From positions 1 through 24,521 of the forward strand of contig NAVB01000824.1 in the NCBI GenBank assembly GCA_002179805.1: 24,521 nt of DNA, written 5' to 3'. Made by a program: the position numbers and the translations under genes. The stretch's first letter is position 1. Each line of letters begins with the position of its first letter. Source of the DNA: Acanthamoeba lenticulata. Taxonomy: Eukaryota > Discosea > Longamoebia > Acanthamoebidae. This document shows positions 9,300-18,566 of this stretch, in pieces. A model generated the notes under the pieces. That model was not told where the DNA came from, did no database searches, and saw nothing but the letters and a program-made list of their open reading frames with translations.

Positions 9300-9495
9300 G
9301 CGGCCATCGCCTCGGGGGCCTGAGCCAACTCCAGTAGTGGAAGACGGTCGTCGTGCAACATGTTCAACTTCCTCCCCGTCTTTGCACCACCACTTGGAGA
9401 ATTTTATCGTTAAAAATCAAATGCATTTCCACATCAACTTTTTACATTTTGTTTTTATTGTTTTTAATATTTTGTAAACTTTTTTTTTGTGGGCC
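9300..9495. terminator. Convergent 3' ends of eRF1 and the DUF547 gene
   Basis: 196 bases between two stop codons facing each other, AT-rich from about 9400. On the minus strand an AATAAA (9459-9454) lies about 37 bases after the DUF547 stop and is a good polyadenylation signal for that gene. No equally clear signal was seen for eRF1. Confidence 0.5.
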
Positions 9496-10621
9496 CTACC
9501 AGAAGGAAGTGGAACGAAGCAGGGAGTTCTCGAAGCTGTTGAGCTCCCACTTAAAGTTGAAGTAGTTCACTTGTAGGCGAGAGGCGTTGGCCGCGAGGTA
9601 GCGCTTGACCGCCGGGCTGGCCTGCATGTGGGCCGACACGTAGTTGACGACGCTCCCGTACTGGCGGGTGAAGTCTTCCTCCTCCCAGGAGAAGATGCGC
9701 GACAGCGTCAACGTGCCGGTGGTCATGTCCAGCTGAAGGCCCTTGCCGGTGTCGTTGAGGAAAAGCGCGGCCGACTGGTTCATCTGGGCCTCCAGGGTTA
9801 AGCCCGTGTAGGCCTCGCCGAGAAGCGACGGGCACGACACGCAGGCGCTGACCATGCACGACCACGCACGCGCGTCGTTGAAGCCCCGCACGACGTCGCG
9901 CACCTGGCGCAGGGTGTAGCTCCGCCCGCCGACCGTGCCCGCCTCGACATCCCAGTTGGACTGTGCACAATCAAGAAATTGTGACAAAAGGCGGGAGCGA
10001 GTGAGTGCGAGCTGCGCCATCACAGAGCTTGGGGCAGCACACTTACCTCGCCGAGACCGCCGAGCTCGCGGATGCTGCGCGCGGGCCAGCAAAAGCGACC
10101 AAACGTGACACGGCACGGGTTGTTGACCACCTGACGCACCACGAACGCGTTGTACACGTTCTGCTCGAGCGGGAAACGACAGGTAAGAAAGATGTAGAAG
10201 ACAAGAGAGAGGTTCAGTTCAGCCAGAAGCCGTACGAGCCAGAAGGCCAAGGTCTCCTCAGGAGACTGCGCCAGCGAGGAGGGGTCGAAGGCGGCCAGCT
10301 GGGCAAGATAGGCAGCAAAGTCGGGGTCGGCTCGCCGGCGGAGCGCTTGATAAGCCACCACAGTCTCCTCTATCCCATCAATCTTGGCTGGCGTACACAC
10401 CATGTCCCGTAAGAAATGTATTTCAAACAAAGAAAGCGATGAAAAAGCGAAAGAGAAGTACCAGAAGAGGCATAAGTTTGGAGGACGCGGGTCCACCGGG
10501 AATGGTCAAACGATGGAGAAGGCGAAGCCACTGCTGGCAAAGATGTGCCGTCAATTGCAGGAGCCGACAGTAAGGCGAGCAGACAAATCAACACCACACC
10601 AGCTGTTGTGCCGTGCTCCAT
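9496..10621 (-). CDS. Secreted DUF547-domain protein
   Basis: Four exons read leftwards: 10621-10462, 10387-10236, 10160-10047 and 9960-9496 (donors GTACTT, GTACGG, GTAAGT). Phases fit and give 296 residues. The N-terminus is a signal peptide with hydrophobic GVVLICLLALLSAPAI. The junction of exons 2 and 3 restores LAFWLNVYNAFVVRQVV, the hallmark tryptophan/Asn-x-Tyr-Asn-Ala block of DUF547. DUF547 is a papain-like-fold domain of uncertain activity, found in plant and bacterial proteins. Exon 4 holds a CMVSACVSCPSL segment, a GLTLEAQMNQSAALFLND segment typical of the family, and a short aromatic C-terminus ending at TAG. Biochemical role unknown; likely acts in the secretory path or outside the cell. 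Confidence 0.75.
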
Positions 10622-10946
10622 CACGGGAGAAAGGTGCTCGTTCTCTTCCCGTGGCGAAGCTTTTCTTTTGCTTATTTCCTGCTCTAATTTCTCTCTCTGT
10701 ACGACACGTGCAAAGTGGTCTTTTTCTTTCTAGAACTCCGGGCTTTTACCGCTTATTTGGGACGAGCTTCTGTCCCGCGTCAGAGGCATTCAAATTATTG
10801 TAGGCCAGGCTTGATGGAACATCTTCAAATTCCCGTCTGATCGATCAGATTCTCGGGCTGAATGAGAACAATGACGAGAGCAAAACGGGGCGAGCTTGCC
10901 GAAACGGCAAAGCACCAACAGTTCCCCATCTACACCACAACTCACC
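10622..10946. promoter_or_regulatory. Divergent promoter, DUF547 / NTF2-like, with two palindromes
   Basis: 325 bases between divergent start codons. It holds a perfect 14-base palindrome TCTGATCGATCAGA (10836-10849) and an inverted repeat TTGCCG-AAA-CGGCAA (10896-10910) that ends 36 bases before the NTF2-like ATG. Both look like sites for dimeric regulators, but no factor is known for them. Confidence 0.4.
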
Positions 10947-11348
10947 ATGGTCGATAAGGTTGCCATTGCCGCGCAGTACATGAAGGCCCGTATGGCCGAG
11001 GACCATGATACCCTCCTTTCGCTCGTTACCGACGACATCACCCTCATCAGCTCGAGGTGCGCAGACACTGCTGATTTTTTTTGCTTTCTTTCGATTTGCG
11101 CTCACGCCTGGCTGGAACGTTTCATTCCTCTTTCCTCCAGGGACGGCACCCACCAGGGCAAGGAGGCGTTCGCCAAGTACCTCAAGTCGGTGAAGCCCAC
11201 CGGCAAGTGGGAGGACCCCGTCCTCGAGGGCGAGCAGGCTGTTGTCAAGGGCGCTGTCACCGTCATGTTCATCAACTGGAGCGTGGCTTGTTTCTTCGAC
11301 TTCACTGATGACGGCAAGGTCAAGAAGATCGAGATCAAGAGGGTGTAA
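10947..11348 (+). CDS. Small NTF2-like / SnoaL-like fold protein
   Basis: Two exons, 10947-11056 and 11141-11348 (donor GTGCGC, acceptor CCAG), encode 105 residues. The pattern is that of the NTF2-like cone fold: an N-terminal helix (VAIAAQYMKARMAEDHDTLLSLVTDD), a first strand ITLISSRDG with the usual G-rich turn, KEAFAKYLK, then strands ending CFFDFTDDGKVKKIEIKRV. At this length it is a stand-alone domain. The family includes transport factors, isomerases and orphan small proteins, and the sequence does not decide which. An AATAAA at 11379-11384 follows the stop by 31 bases and should direct polyadenylation. Confidence 0.7.
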   Translation: MVDKVAIAAQYMKARMAEDHDTLLSLVTDDITLISSRCADTADFFCFLSICAHAWLERFIPLSSRDGTHQGKEAFAKYLKSVKPTGKWEDPVLEGEQAVVKGAVTVMFINWSVACFFDFTDDGKVKKIEIKRV

Positions 11349-11378
11349 AAAACTTCAACAATCTGACGGAAAAATATT

Positions 11379-11384
11379 AATAAA
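11379..11384 (+). terminator. Polyadenylation signal AATAAA of the NTF2-like gene
   Basis: Canonical hexamer 31 bases after the stop codon at 11346-11348, in a locally AT-rich stretch. Confidence 0.5.
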
Positions 11385-11505
11385 CGTGTTGCGAGGAACA
11401 AACATCGAGTTGGTCCTGCAACATCTGCAACATGTGCTCCATCTAGCCCCATAAGAAATCCTTCATTTTTTCGTTGCGCCAAGAATGAGAAAAATGAAGT
11501 AGTAA

Positions 11506-14500
11506 ATGAATACACTCGAAATTCTCGCCAGAAGAAGTCGGAACGCCGGCACCAGCAACTCCCCGCACCCGCAACAGATGCACGCCCAGCCTGGTGGCTA
11601 CGCGGCCTATGGGGCCCCTCAACAGCCCATCCTCTTTTACTCCACGGGTGTGTGCTCGCTCCTCTTCCATCTGACCCTGTGTAGTCGCGGACACAGCTGT
11701 GCTTGTGCTTGTGCATCTCATCTGCAGAACTTGTTTTTGTCGTTGATGCCCTCTCAACTTTGCTTTCGATGCCCAGCAGGAAGCGGGCCGCTGCCTCACA
11801 TCGCGAGTACTGCACCTCAGGTCTTCGTGTCCCGCAAGCAGCAGGCCCAGGCGCCCGTTGGCACGTCACCCCACTTCCTGGCGCTCCAGTATTCCGTGCC
11901 TGCCACCCCAGTCCCTTCTGTCCCGCAGTCCGTCTGTACGTCCTCTCTTGCTTCTCCTACTCCTCCTTCTCCTTCTTCCGTGCCTCATCTTCATCTTCGA
12001 CGTTCAGGGGGTGCCGAACAACAACATGTCGCCGCCTACGGGCCCTACGCGCCCATGCAGCCCGTCTACGCGGCCGCGCCCGGCTACATGCTTCCACCTC
12101 CTCAGCTGCAACAAAACCCATTCCTTCAGCCTCTGCCTCAACAGCCTCCACCTCAGCAGTTGCAGCAGCAGCAACATCTCATGATGCAGCAGCAGCAGCA
12201 GCCTTTGCAGCAACAATCGCAGCAGCAACTTTACCAGCAGCAGCAGCATCAACATCAACATCAACTATATCAGCAACAGCAGCAACATCTCATGATGCAG
12301 CCGCAGCAGCCTCCGCCCCAGCAGCAACCACAGCAGCAGCAGGCCTTTGCCGCAGCGCCATCGGGCCAGACCAGCCCGGCCTTTACGCCCTATCATCCGC
12401 CCGGCGCCCTCCACACCCAGCAGCCTCAGACACAACCTCAGCACCAGTATCAGCCGCAACAGCCTCAGCCTCAGCTGCAGCAACCTCAGCCTCAACAGCA
12501 GCCTCAGCATCAAGCTCAGCCTCAACTGCAGCGGCGGCCATCGCTCGTGGCCGACCCGTCGTCGTCCCCGGTCGTCCCGCAGCCGGCCTTTCCGGCCTCA
12601 CCGCAGTTTCCGCTGTCGATCGCGACCCCCGCAGCGGCCTCGACCATCGCCACGGCCTCGGCCATCGCGGCAGCGGCCTCGGCCACGGTCACGGCGCGGT
12701 CGCCCCGGGGCGCAGGCGGCAACACACTGTTGTCGGCCGTCACGCCCGTGGTGCCGTCGCCCCACAGCGCCCCCGCCGCGGCGCAGTCCACCGCCGCCGC
12801 TGACACTGCCCAGCCCTCGGCTCACCCCTCCATCCAGCCCGTTCAGGCCGCGCCCGCCGCGGCCGCGCAGGCCCGCCCGCAGGGAAAGCGCCTGCCCAGC
12901 CTCCCGCCGACGCCCGCCCAGCCCGTGCAGCCCGGTCAGCAGACCGTCGCCCAGCCCGGCCTGGCGCAGGCCATTCAGCAGCCCGACCCGGCGCAGCTGG
13001 GCCAGCGCATGCCCAGCCTCACGCCCGCCCAGCGTGCCTACTCGATGCAGCAGCTTCAGTCCCAGCCCCAGCCCCAGCCCCAGCCCGCTTCGGTGGCCGT
13101 CTCGTACGTTGTCGTTGTCGTCTTCATGAAGATGATGGTGGTGAAGGCTGACAAGGGCGGAGAGGACAGGGATTTGGGCGGGCCGGCGCTGGCGCCGGAG
13201 ATCAAGCGGGAGATCAATATGTTCCAGTTGGAGGGCTACGCACAGCACTACTTCCGGACGGTCAAGAAGGGCTTCTTCAAGCGCACCGTCCCCGTGCGCG
13301 AGCTCCTCGTCTGGTCCAAGGGCGACATCGGCGGCGGACTCCTCAAACACGCCAAACGCGACACCCACAAGGCTGCAATCAAGCTCTTCCGCAGTACCTC
13401 ATCATCTTCTTCTCCTTCATCTTCATCTTCATCTTCATTCTCTCCTTTGTTGGCGTCATGGGGCTCATCCGAGGTGATGGTGATGGACAGGCATCCAGCG
13501 GTTTATGGGCGACCGGGAGGTCAAGGCGGGCCAGCCCAGCGGCGACCAACTCGCGCTCGACATCGCCGTGCAGGGTACTCGAGCGTCCCCCCCCCCCGTG
13601 TTTCCACCGCCGTTTGGCACAGCGATTCACCCCCATGGGCGTGCGTGCGGTGTGGATGTGCGCGTGTGCGGCGCAGTGGATCGTGTCCCGGAGCTGCGCG
13701 ATGAAGCTTACATCCAAGTCTGCAAGCAGACCACCCAGAACCCCTCCTCGTACCGCCTTTGCTTTCCACTTCCTCTTCCTCGTTTCGCTCCTGAGATTCC
13801 TTGAAGAGCCTAGAGCCAAGGATTGATTCCTGTGATGCGCACAGGAAGAGCAACGTGCTCGGATGGGAGCTGCTGGCCATCATCTCCTGTACGTAGCCAC
13901 ACATGGCCTCGACCCCAGATTCCTCCCCTTCCCCAGTGCCTCACGTGTGTCGGACGGTGATTTCTGGGCAGCGATCTGCTACCCGACGAAGGATCTGGAG
14001 GTGCATCTGGTGGCCTACCTCAACTTTTACGTCGGCTGGAACGACGACCAGGTGCGCCCCCATCCATTCTCTCTCTCCCCGCTTGCCCCTTTCCTCTCCC
14101 TGCACGCGAGCACACACGCGCGCACGTACACACACGGGCACTGAGACGCGTGTGCTTGCTCGGGTGGCGGTGTGTGATCGGCAGGTTCGTGCGATAGCGC
14201 ACTACTGCCTGCGGAAACTGATGCAGCGAGGCCGGCCTGCGTCCCTCCACCGCGCCATCACTCTCCAGGAGATCCAGCGGTATAAGGCACGCGAGCCTCT
14301 TCCTTTTCTTCTTCCTCTTCATGATCATTTGCGTCTTCTTCCGACGGCCTTACGTGTTGTTCAACTCTTCGTATCCGCAGGCGGCGCCGTTCCACAAGTC
14401 GTGGTTCGGAAGCGCGCTGCAGGACCAGCTCGACATGCCGGTGTCCTCGTCCGTCGCCTCCACGGCCGCTTCTGACGTGCCGCTCATCCTGCCGGCCCTC

Positions 14501-15243
14501 ACCCGCGCCATCGAGATCGCTGGTGGTACGTGTGTGTTTGTCGTGTGCGTGCACGTGCGTTTGTACAGTGGGACTCACATGCCAAACACGCACGCGTGCG
14601 GTCACAACGCATAGGGTTCAAGACAGAGGGCCTGTTCCGCATCTCGGGAGACGGCGCCGCGGTGAGCCGCCTGCGCGCGCAGGTCGAGGGCGGTGACCTC
14701 GCGTTCGACCCGCAGGCGTGTCCGCACGACCTGGCCGCCCTCTTCAAGTCGTGGCTCCGCGAGCTCACCCCTGTCGTCATCGTCCCCGAGCTCTAGTACC
14801 TTCATCCTCCCTTTCATCATCGTCTTCATCGTCATCTGCTTCATCTGACGGCGGGGCCGAACAGCCAAGCGTTCCTGGACGGGTGCGAGCAGGGCGAGGT
14901 CCTTCGCGAGCTGGTCGAGCACCGGCTGCCGCCGCTCCACGCTAAGGTGCTGGTCCACGTCCTGCAGTTCCTGCAGGCCCTGACCCACCCCGACAACCTG
15001 CCGGCCACCAAGATGACGGCCTCCAACGTCGCCCTCCTCTTCTCGCCTCTGCTCCTCCGGTTCGGCCGCCCTTCTCCTGATTTTTCTATATATTTAATCA
15101 TTCTATAACTATTTTTATATTTTACTTATTACTTTTTTCTATTTATGTGGTGCAGTTGCCCAAGCGACGACCCGATGGTGATGCTGGAGAACACCAAGGC
15201 CGAGAGCAAGGCGGTGGCCACCCTTCTCCAGCTCGACTGGTGA
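11506..15243 (+). CDS. MyTH4-RhoGAP protein with long Gln/Pro-rich N-terminus
   Basis: GTPase-activating protein for a Rho/Rac-type GTPase. Thirteen exons: 11506-11647, 11780-11935, 12008-13103, 13170-13393, 13491-13574, 13677-13749, 13845-13888, 13972-14051, 14185-14286, 14381-14525, 14615-14795, 14865-15059, 15156-15243; 869 residues, all phases consistent. Residues 1 to about 465 are low complexity, with Gln runs around 12150-12350 and PQ repeats. The MyTH4 domain (about 490-640) shows LLVWSKGDIGGGLLKHAK, HKAAIKLFRSIQRFMGDRE and VLGWELLAIIS. RhoGAP (about 685-869) shows FKTEGLFRISG with the arginine finger (Arg724), PELY and MTASNVALLFSPLLLR. MyTH4 plus RhoGAP is the core of ARHGAP39/Vilse, but no WW domain is seen here. 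Intron 9 begins GC. The start could also be the Met at 11578. Confidence 0.85.
12150..12345 (+). repeat. CAG/CAA repeat tract coding polyglutamine
   Basis: Interrupted CAG/CAA runs mixed with CAT, CCG and CTC codons inside exon 3 of the RhoGAP gene. They encode Gln-rich sequence with scattered His, Leu and Pro. Similar but weaker PQ repeats continue to about 12540. Confidence 0.8.
13398..13441 (+). repeat. TTC/ATC simple repeat in RhoGAP intron 4
   Basis: A TCATCTTC-type tract makes up the front half of the intron at 13394-13490. A C11 homopolymer lies in the next intron at 13587-13597. Confidence 0.6.
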
Positions 15244-15346
15244 AGAAGCCACCACGCACCCCATACTTTATTTATTCATGTTTTTATAATTTTAAAACCT
15301 ATTTATTAAATAGTTTTTATTGAGAGAAACGTTTTATCTTTTTGTA
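15244..15346. terminator. Convergent 3' ends of the RhoGAP and oxidase genes
   Basis: Only 103 bases separate the two stop codons. The sequence is AT-rich. On the minus strand AATAAA occurs at 15321-15316 (26 bases after the oxidase stop) and again at 15307-15302. No clear plus-strand AATAAA is present. Confidence 0.5.
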
Positions 15347-17071
15347 CTACACGCGGACGCCATGAGCGAGGCGCATGTAGGCGCGGAACTGCTTGGCAGC
15401 CAGTGGGTCGCGGTCAAAGAAGGGATAAGGCGCGCCGACGCGATGGGCCGCAGCCAGGCCCGAGATGACGGCGATCTCGTGGGTGTTGACCAGCGTGTAG
15501 CTCCCACAGAACCACGTCCGGCCGCGGCCGCCCTGCAGGAAGCGCATCCATGGGACCGTCAAGGCGTAGTGCCGCCACGTGTGGGCAAACTGGCGCCACC
15601 ACTTGCGCAACACCACGCGGGCCGGGTCGATGTCGTCGATCGTCCACGACGTCGCGCAGCGGTCGTCCAAGAAGATCGTCTGGAACACGTTGCCCGTCGT
15701 GCGGTCCCGCCCGGCCAGCTGCGGCTGATACTGGCGCAGGTTGAAGCTCATCTCTGTGGAAAAGCCACCTCCAAGCCGTCAGACGCGCGACACATGACAC
15801 GACACGCGCGCGTGTGTGCGGCACGACATGACACGACACGCACCAATTTTCTCGGGATCGCGATCGTCGGTGCGGGTGAGGTATTGGTCGCCATCGGGTC
15901 CGAGGTTGATGTCGTAGTGGCGCCGCATGTAGTCGAGGTCCGTGTGGGTGACGGTGACATCGTTGAAGAACTCGACGTTGCCCAGCACCAGGCGCTCGGC
16001 GCGCGTGGCCCCGGCGCCGAGCATGCGCAGGACCTGCTCGGCGTCGCACGCAAAGATGATGTCGTCGAACTCGGCCCGGTGGCCGTTAGCGTCGACCACG
16101 ACGACGCGGTCCTCCAGCCGTACGACCGACTCCACGGCGCAGTTCAGCCGAAACTTGACGGCTTGTCCCGTTTGTGTCGACAACGTAGCGGCCGACGAAG
16201 AAGATGAAGGCGAAGAAGAGGAGGACTCGAGGCGGCGCATGATCGTGGAGTAGAGGCTGTCCAGGGACGGGAAGGCATACATGAGGGGTTTCTGACTGAG
16301 GAGGGTCTTGGGGTCGTATTCAAAGAGGCGGAGGTCGTCGTCGAGAAAGACCCGCGCGACGATGGCGGCCGACACGTTGGGGGTCTGGTTGCCCGTGCCA
16401 AAGAAGACAGCGACGAGGGGGAAGACCATGCGGTCTCGAAAGGCGGCGCTGAAGCCCAGAACGCGCAGAACGAGCCTGATGGGCACGAACACGAACAACG
16501 GCTCCAGTCTGTAAATCCACTGCAGTACACGACCAAATCGATCGATTTCGGGCCTCAGCTTCTCCACGAGCGAGGAAGACGCGTAGTTGGTCCAGTGGTT
16601 ATCGCCCCTTCCAAAGGAGATGGTGATGTGGAACGGGCTGCCTTTAAATCCAAAGGCCTCCATCAAGAGGAGCGTGTTACGGTAGGTGGGCGCCGCCGCC
16701 TGCACGCCGTCGTTGATGAAGACATTGTCCTCACCACCGTCTTCATCCGACGAGGAAGATGGTGTCAGGGGCTTCTCTGAGGTAGCAACACCGCCAGGCC
16801 GGGGCAAGCGGTCCCAGGCCTCGATCTCGAAGCGTTCGGGGAAGCGGGCAAGGCTCCACACGGCCGCCATCCCGGCAGCGCCCGTGCCCACCACACATAC
16901 CCGTTTTCGTCGCCCTGCGGGCATGGGTGCGGGGGCGTCATCGCTGGGCTGGGGGAGGGGAGGTGAGTTAGCCTTAAATGCCGAAAATGTAATCCACTGC
17001 GCTTGTACCTTGAGCAGCCAGAGCACAAGAAAGATTAGGACCACAAAGCCTCCTATCGTGTAGAAAATCAT
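15347..17071 (-). CDS. Membrane-anchored FAD-dependent amine-oxidase-like protein
   Basis: Exons read leftwards: 17071-17009, 16948-15844, 15753-15347; 524 residues. The first 21 residues are a hydrophobic anchor (FVVLIFLVLWLL). A Rossmann FAD-binding motif VCVVGTGAAG follows (GTGAAG at 42-47), with EAWDRLPRPGGVAT acting as the acidic strand end and GG doublet typical of flavin amine oxidases and desaturase-like relatives. The C-terminus has WFCGSYTLVNTHEIAVISGLAAA, matching the second FAD contact of this family. The substrate cannot be told. The 60-base segment 16949-17008 is open in frame but has a GTACAA start, CTAAC and a pyrimidine-rich CCCCCAG end, so I treat it as an intron; if retained it adds 20 residues. 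The last intron carries a repeated CATGACACGACACG. Confidence 0.75.
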
Positions 17072-17652
17072 CACCTAGCTGAAGTTGCATAATGATTTCG
17101 GCGCAGTCATGAAAGACAAGCTCTAACGCCAGTCATCCTTCACACTGGCTAACGAACAAAGGCGTAATAATTTCCAGAAATTAGCAAAAGAAAAAGGACA
17201 CGTTTTCAAAGTTTCTGGTTCTGTCCTTGTCGGGACCGCCAGAGCTGAGGGCAAGCGGAGCCGTCTTGTTGCTGCTCCACACCGAGTTTGACGAACTGCA
17301 GATCGGTGACGCTCCGATTCCCGCTGCGTCGCTCGTGGGTTAGTAACAAAGCAGACGCTGCTCTCCGATCTTCTTCCGGCCAAGTTGCCGCTTGCCATCA
17401 AAGCGCTCATCATCGGAGCCACATCATTCTTCATTCCATTCATCTGCTACAACGATCCTCATCACTGCCTCTCCATCTGGCCTCTTTCCCACTGCGTAGT
17501 GGCTGACGGCTTGGTGGACAGCCATGTTAACATGGCAACACTTTTGCCTTTAGTATCTTTTGTGGAAAGCGTAGCGGAAAAGTCGGAGTGGAACTCCTTT
17601 TCTTCCTGTTGCTCTTCCGTTTGTCACGGGCGCCGAGGGAGTTGCACACAAC
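17072..17652. promoter_or_regulatory. Divergent promoter region, oxidase / ERF4-like
   Basis: 581 bases between divergent starts. Short open frames occur on both strands, but none has a recognisable domain. No TATA box or clear operator recognised. Confidence 0.35.
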
Positions 17653-18363
17653 ATGAAGACCGAGACACAGCACCTCTTGGACAGTCAAGCCGACTTTGCA
17701 GTGCTGCGAGAGTTGACCCTCCCCATCGCCATGCCGCTCTGTCGGAGTGCATGCTTTCCAGTTTACACTTTGCCTACGCCCCTGCAGGACCGGATGTGTG
17801 AAGAACAGTACCAGGACATCCTACACCAACTGGACCGAATTTTACTCGCCTGGCCCTTCTGGCGGGTCGTCACGCCCGTGTGCTTTGTCACGGGCTTTAT
17901 TCCACTGTACGCCGTTGTCGTGCCCGTCTCGCTGGGGCTCCTTCCAACAGCTTTCATTTATGCAACGTTGGGATTTGCCGTAGTCATGTCCATCCTTGCT
18001 CTTGTCGGGCTCCATGTCCACCAGAGCAAGGCACGTCTCTCTCTTCTGTGCCAACTTGACCTCTTCTTCAAGAACTGAGCAACCACATGTGTACAGCTTG
18101 TCGAGCAGATCAACAACGTTCTTGCCCACGCCAACCAGACGCTGAACGTGCAGGGCATCAACTTTCGTCTGTGCGAGTACAGCCGCCACAGAGACCTGGC
18201 CATCAGCATTGTGCCACCTCCAAGCGAGAGTGGCGGACAGCAACGACCTTATGGTATGAACGCCCATCTGCACGTGAGCTCGGTTCAGCCCCCCGCCGCC
18301 GCCCAGGAGGGAAGAGGAGACTCACCCATTTCGACAAACGTTGGAGGACAGACTCTCGAATGA
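17653..18363 (+). CDS. Probable ERF4/Golgin-A7-type palmitoyltransferase subunit
   Basis: Exon 1 17653-18030, exon 2 18097-18363; 214 residues. Golgin-A7 and yeast Erf4 are partners of Ras palmitoyltransferases at the Golgi/ER. Matching features are a CFPVY opening, RMCEEQYQDILHQLDRILL ahead of a long hydrophobic region (about 75-120, probably two membrane-dipping segments), then VEQINNVLAHANQTLN and LAISIV, like the family's QEQNEKIY...LRVIEITI ending. The intron (18031-18096) starts GCACGT, so it is a GC-AG intron; a GT donor three bases on would put exon 2 in the wrong frame. The C-terminal 45 residues are low complexity. An overlapping +1 frame stays open to 18515, so the true 3' end may differ. 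The assignment rests on pattern only. Confidence 0.55.
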
Positions 18364-18566
18364 CGCCCAAACCCAAGTCCTCCGCCAAGTCCGAAACTGA
18401 CCGGCCAAGGAGCTTCCAGTGGCCCGGCGAGGTAAAGGACGTCTGGGAAAGCAACTTGCGCCTGGCTGAGGCAACAAGACAGGCCCACAAGACGCCAGCT
18501 GATGGCGGCGTGTAAGTCATTTTTGTAGATGTTAAATGGTGATGTAGTGATAATGATGAGGAGGTA

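Noticed and set aside
13587..13597. C11 run, considered as a coding frameshift
   Set aside because: It lies inside an intron (13575-13676) whose ends are fixed by conserved MyTH4 residues, so it does not affect the protein.
15320..16207. 295-codon plus-strand open frame across the oxidase gene
   Set aside because: Antisense shadow of exons with clear FAD-binding and C-terminal motifs; no domain of its own.
18251..18286. A 35-base intron in the ERF4-like gene joining to the frame open to 18515
   Set aside because: It would be far shorter than the other introns here (about 60-270 bases), and the gained C-terminus shows no family similarity. Left as an uncertainty about the 3' end.
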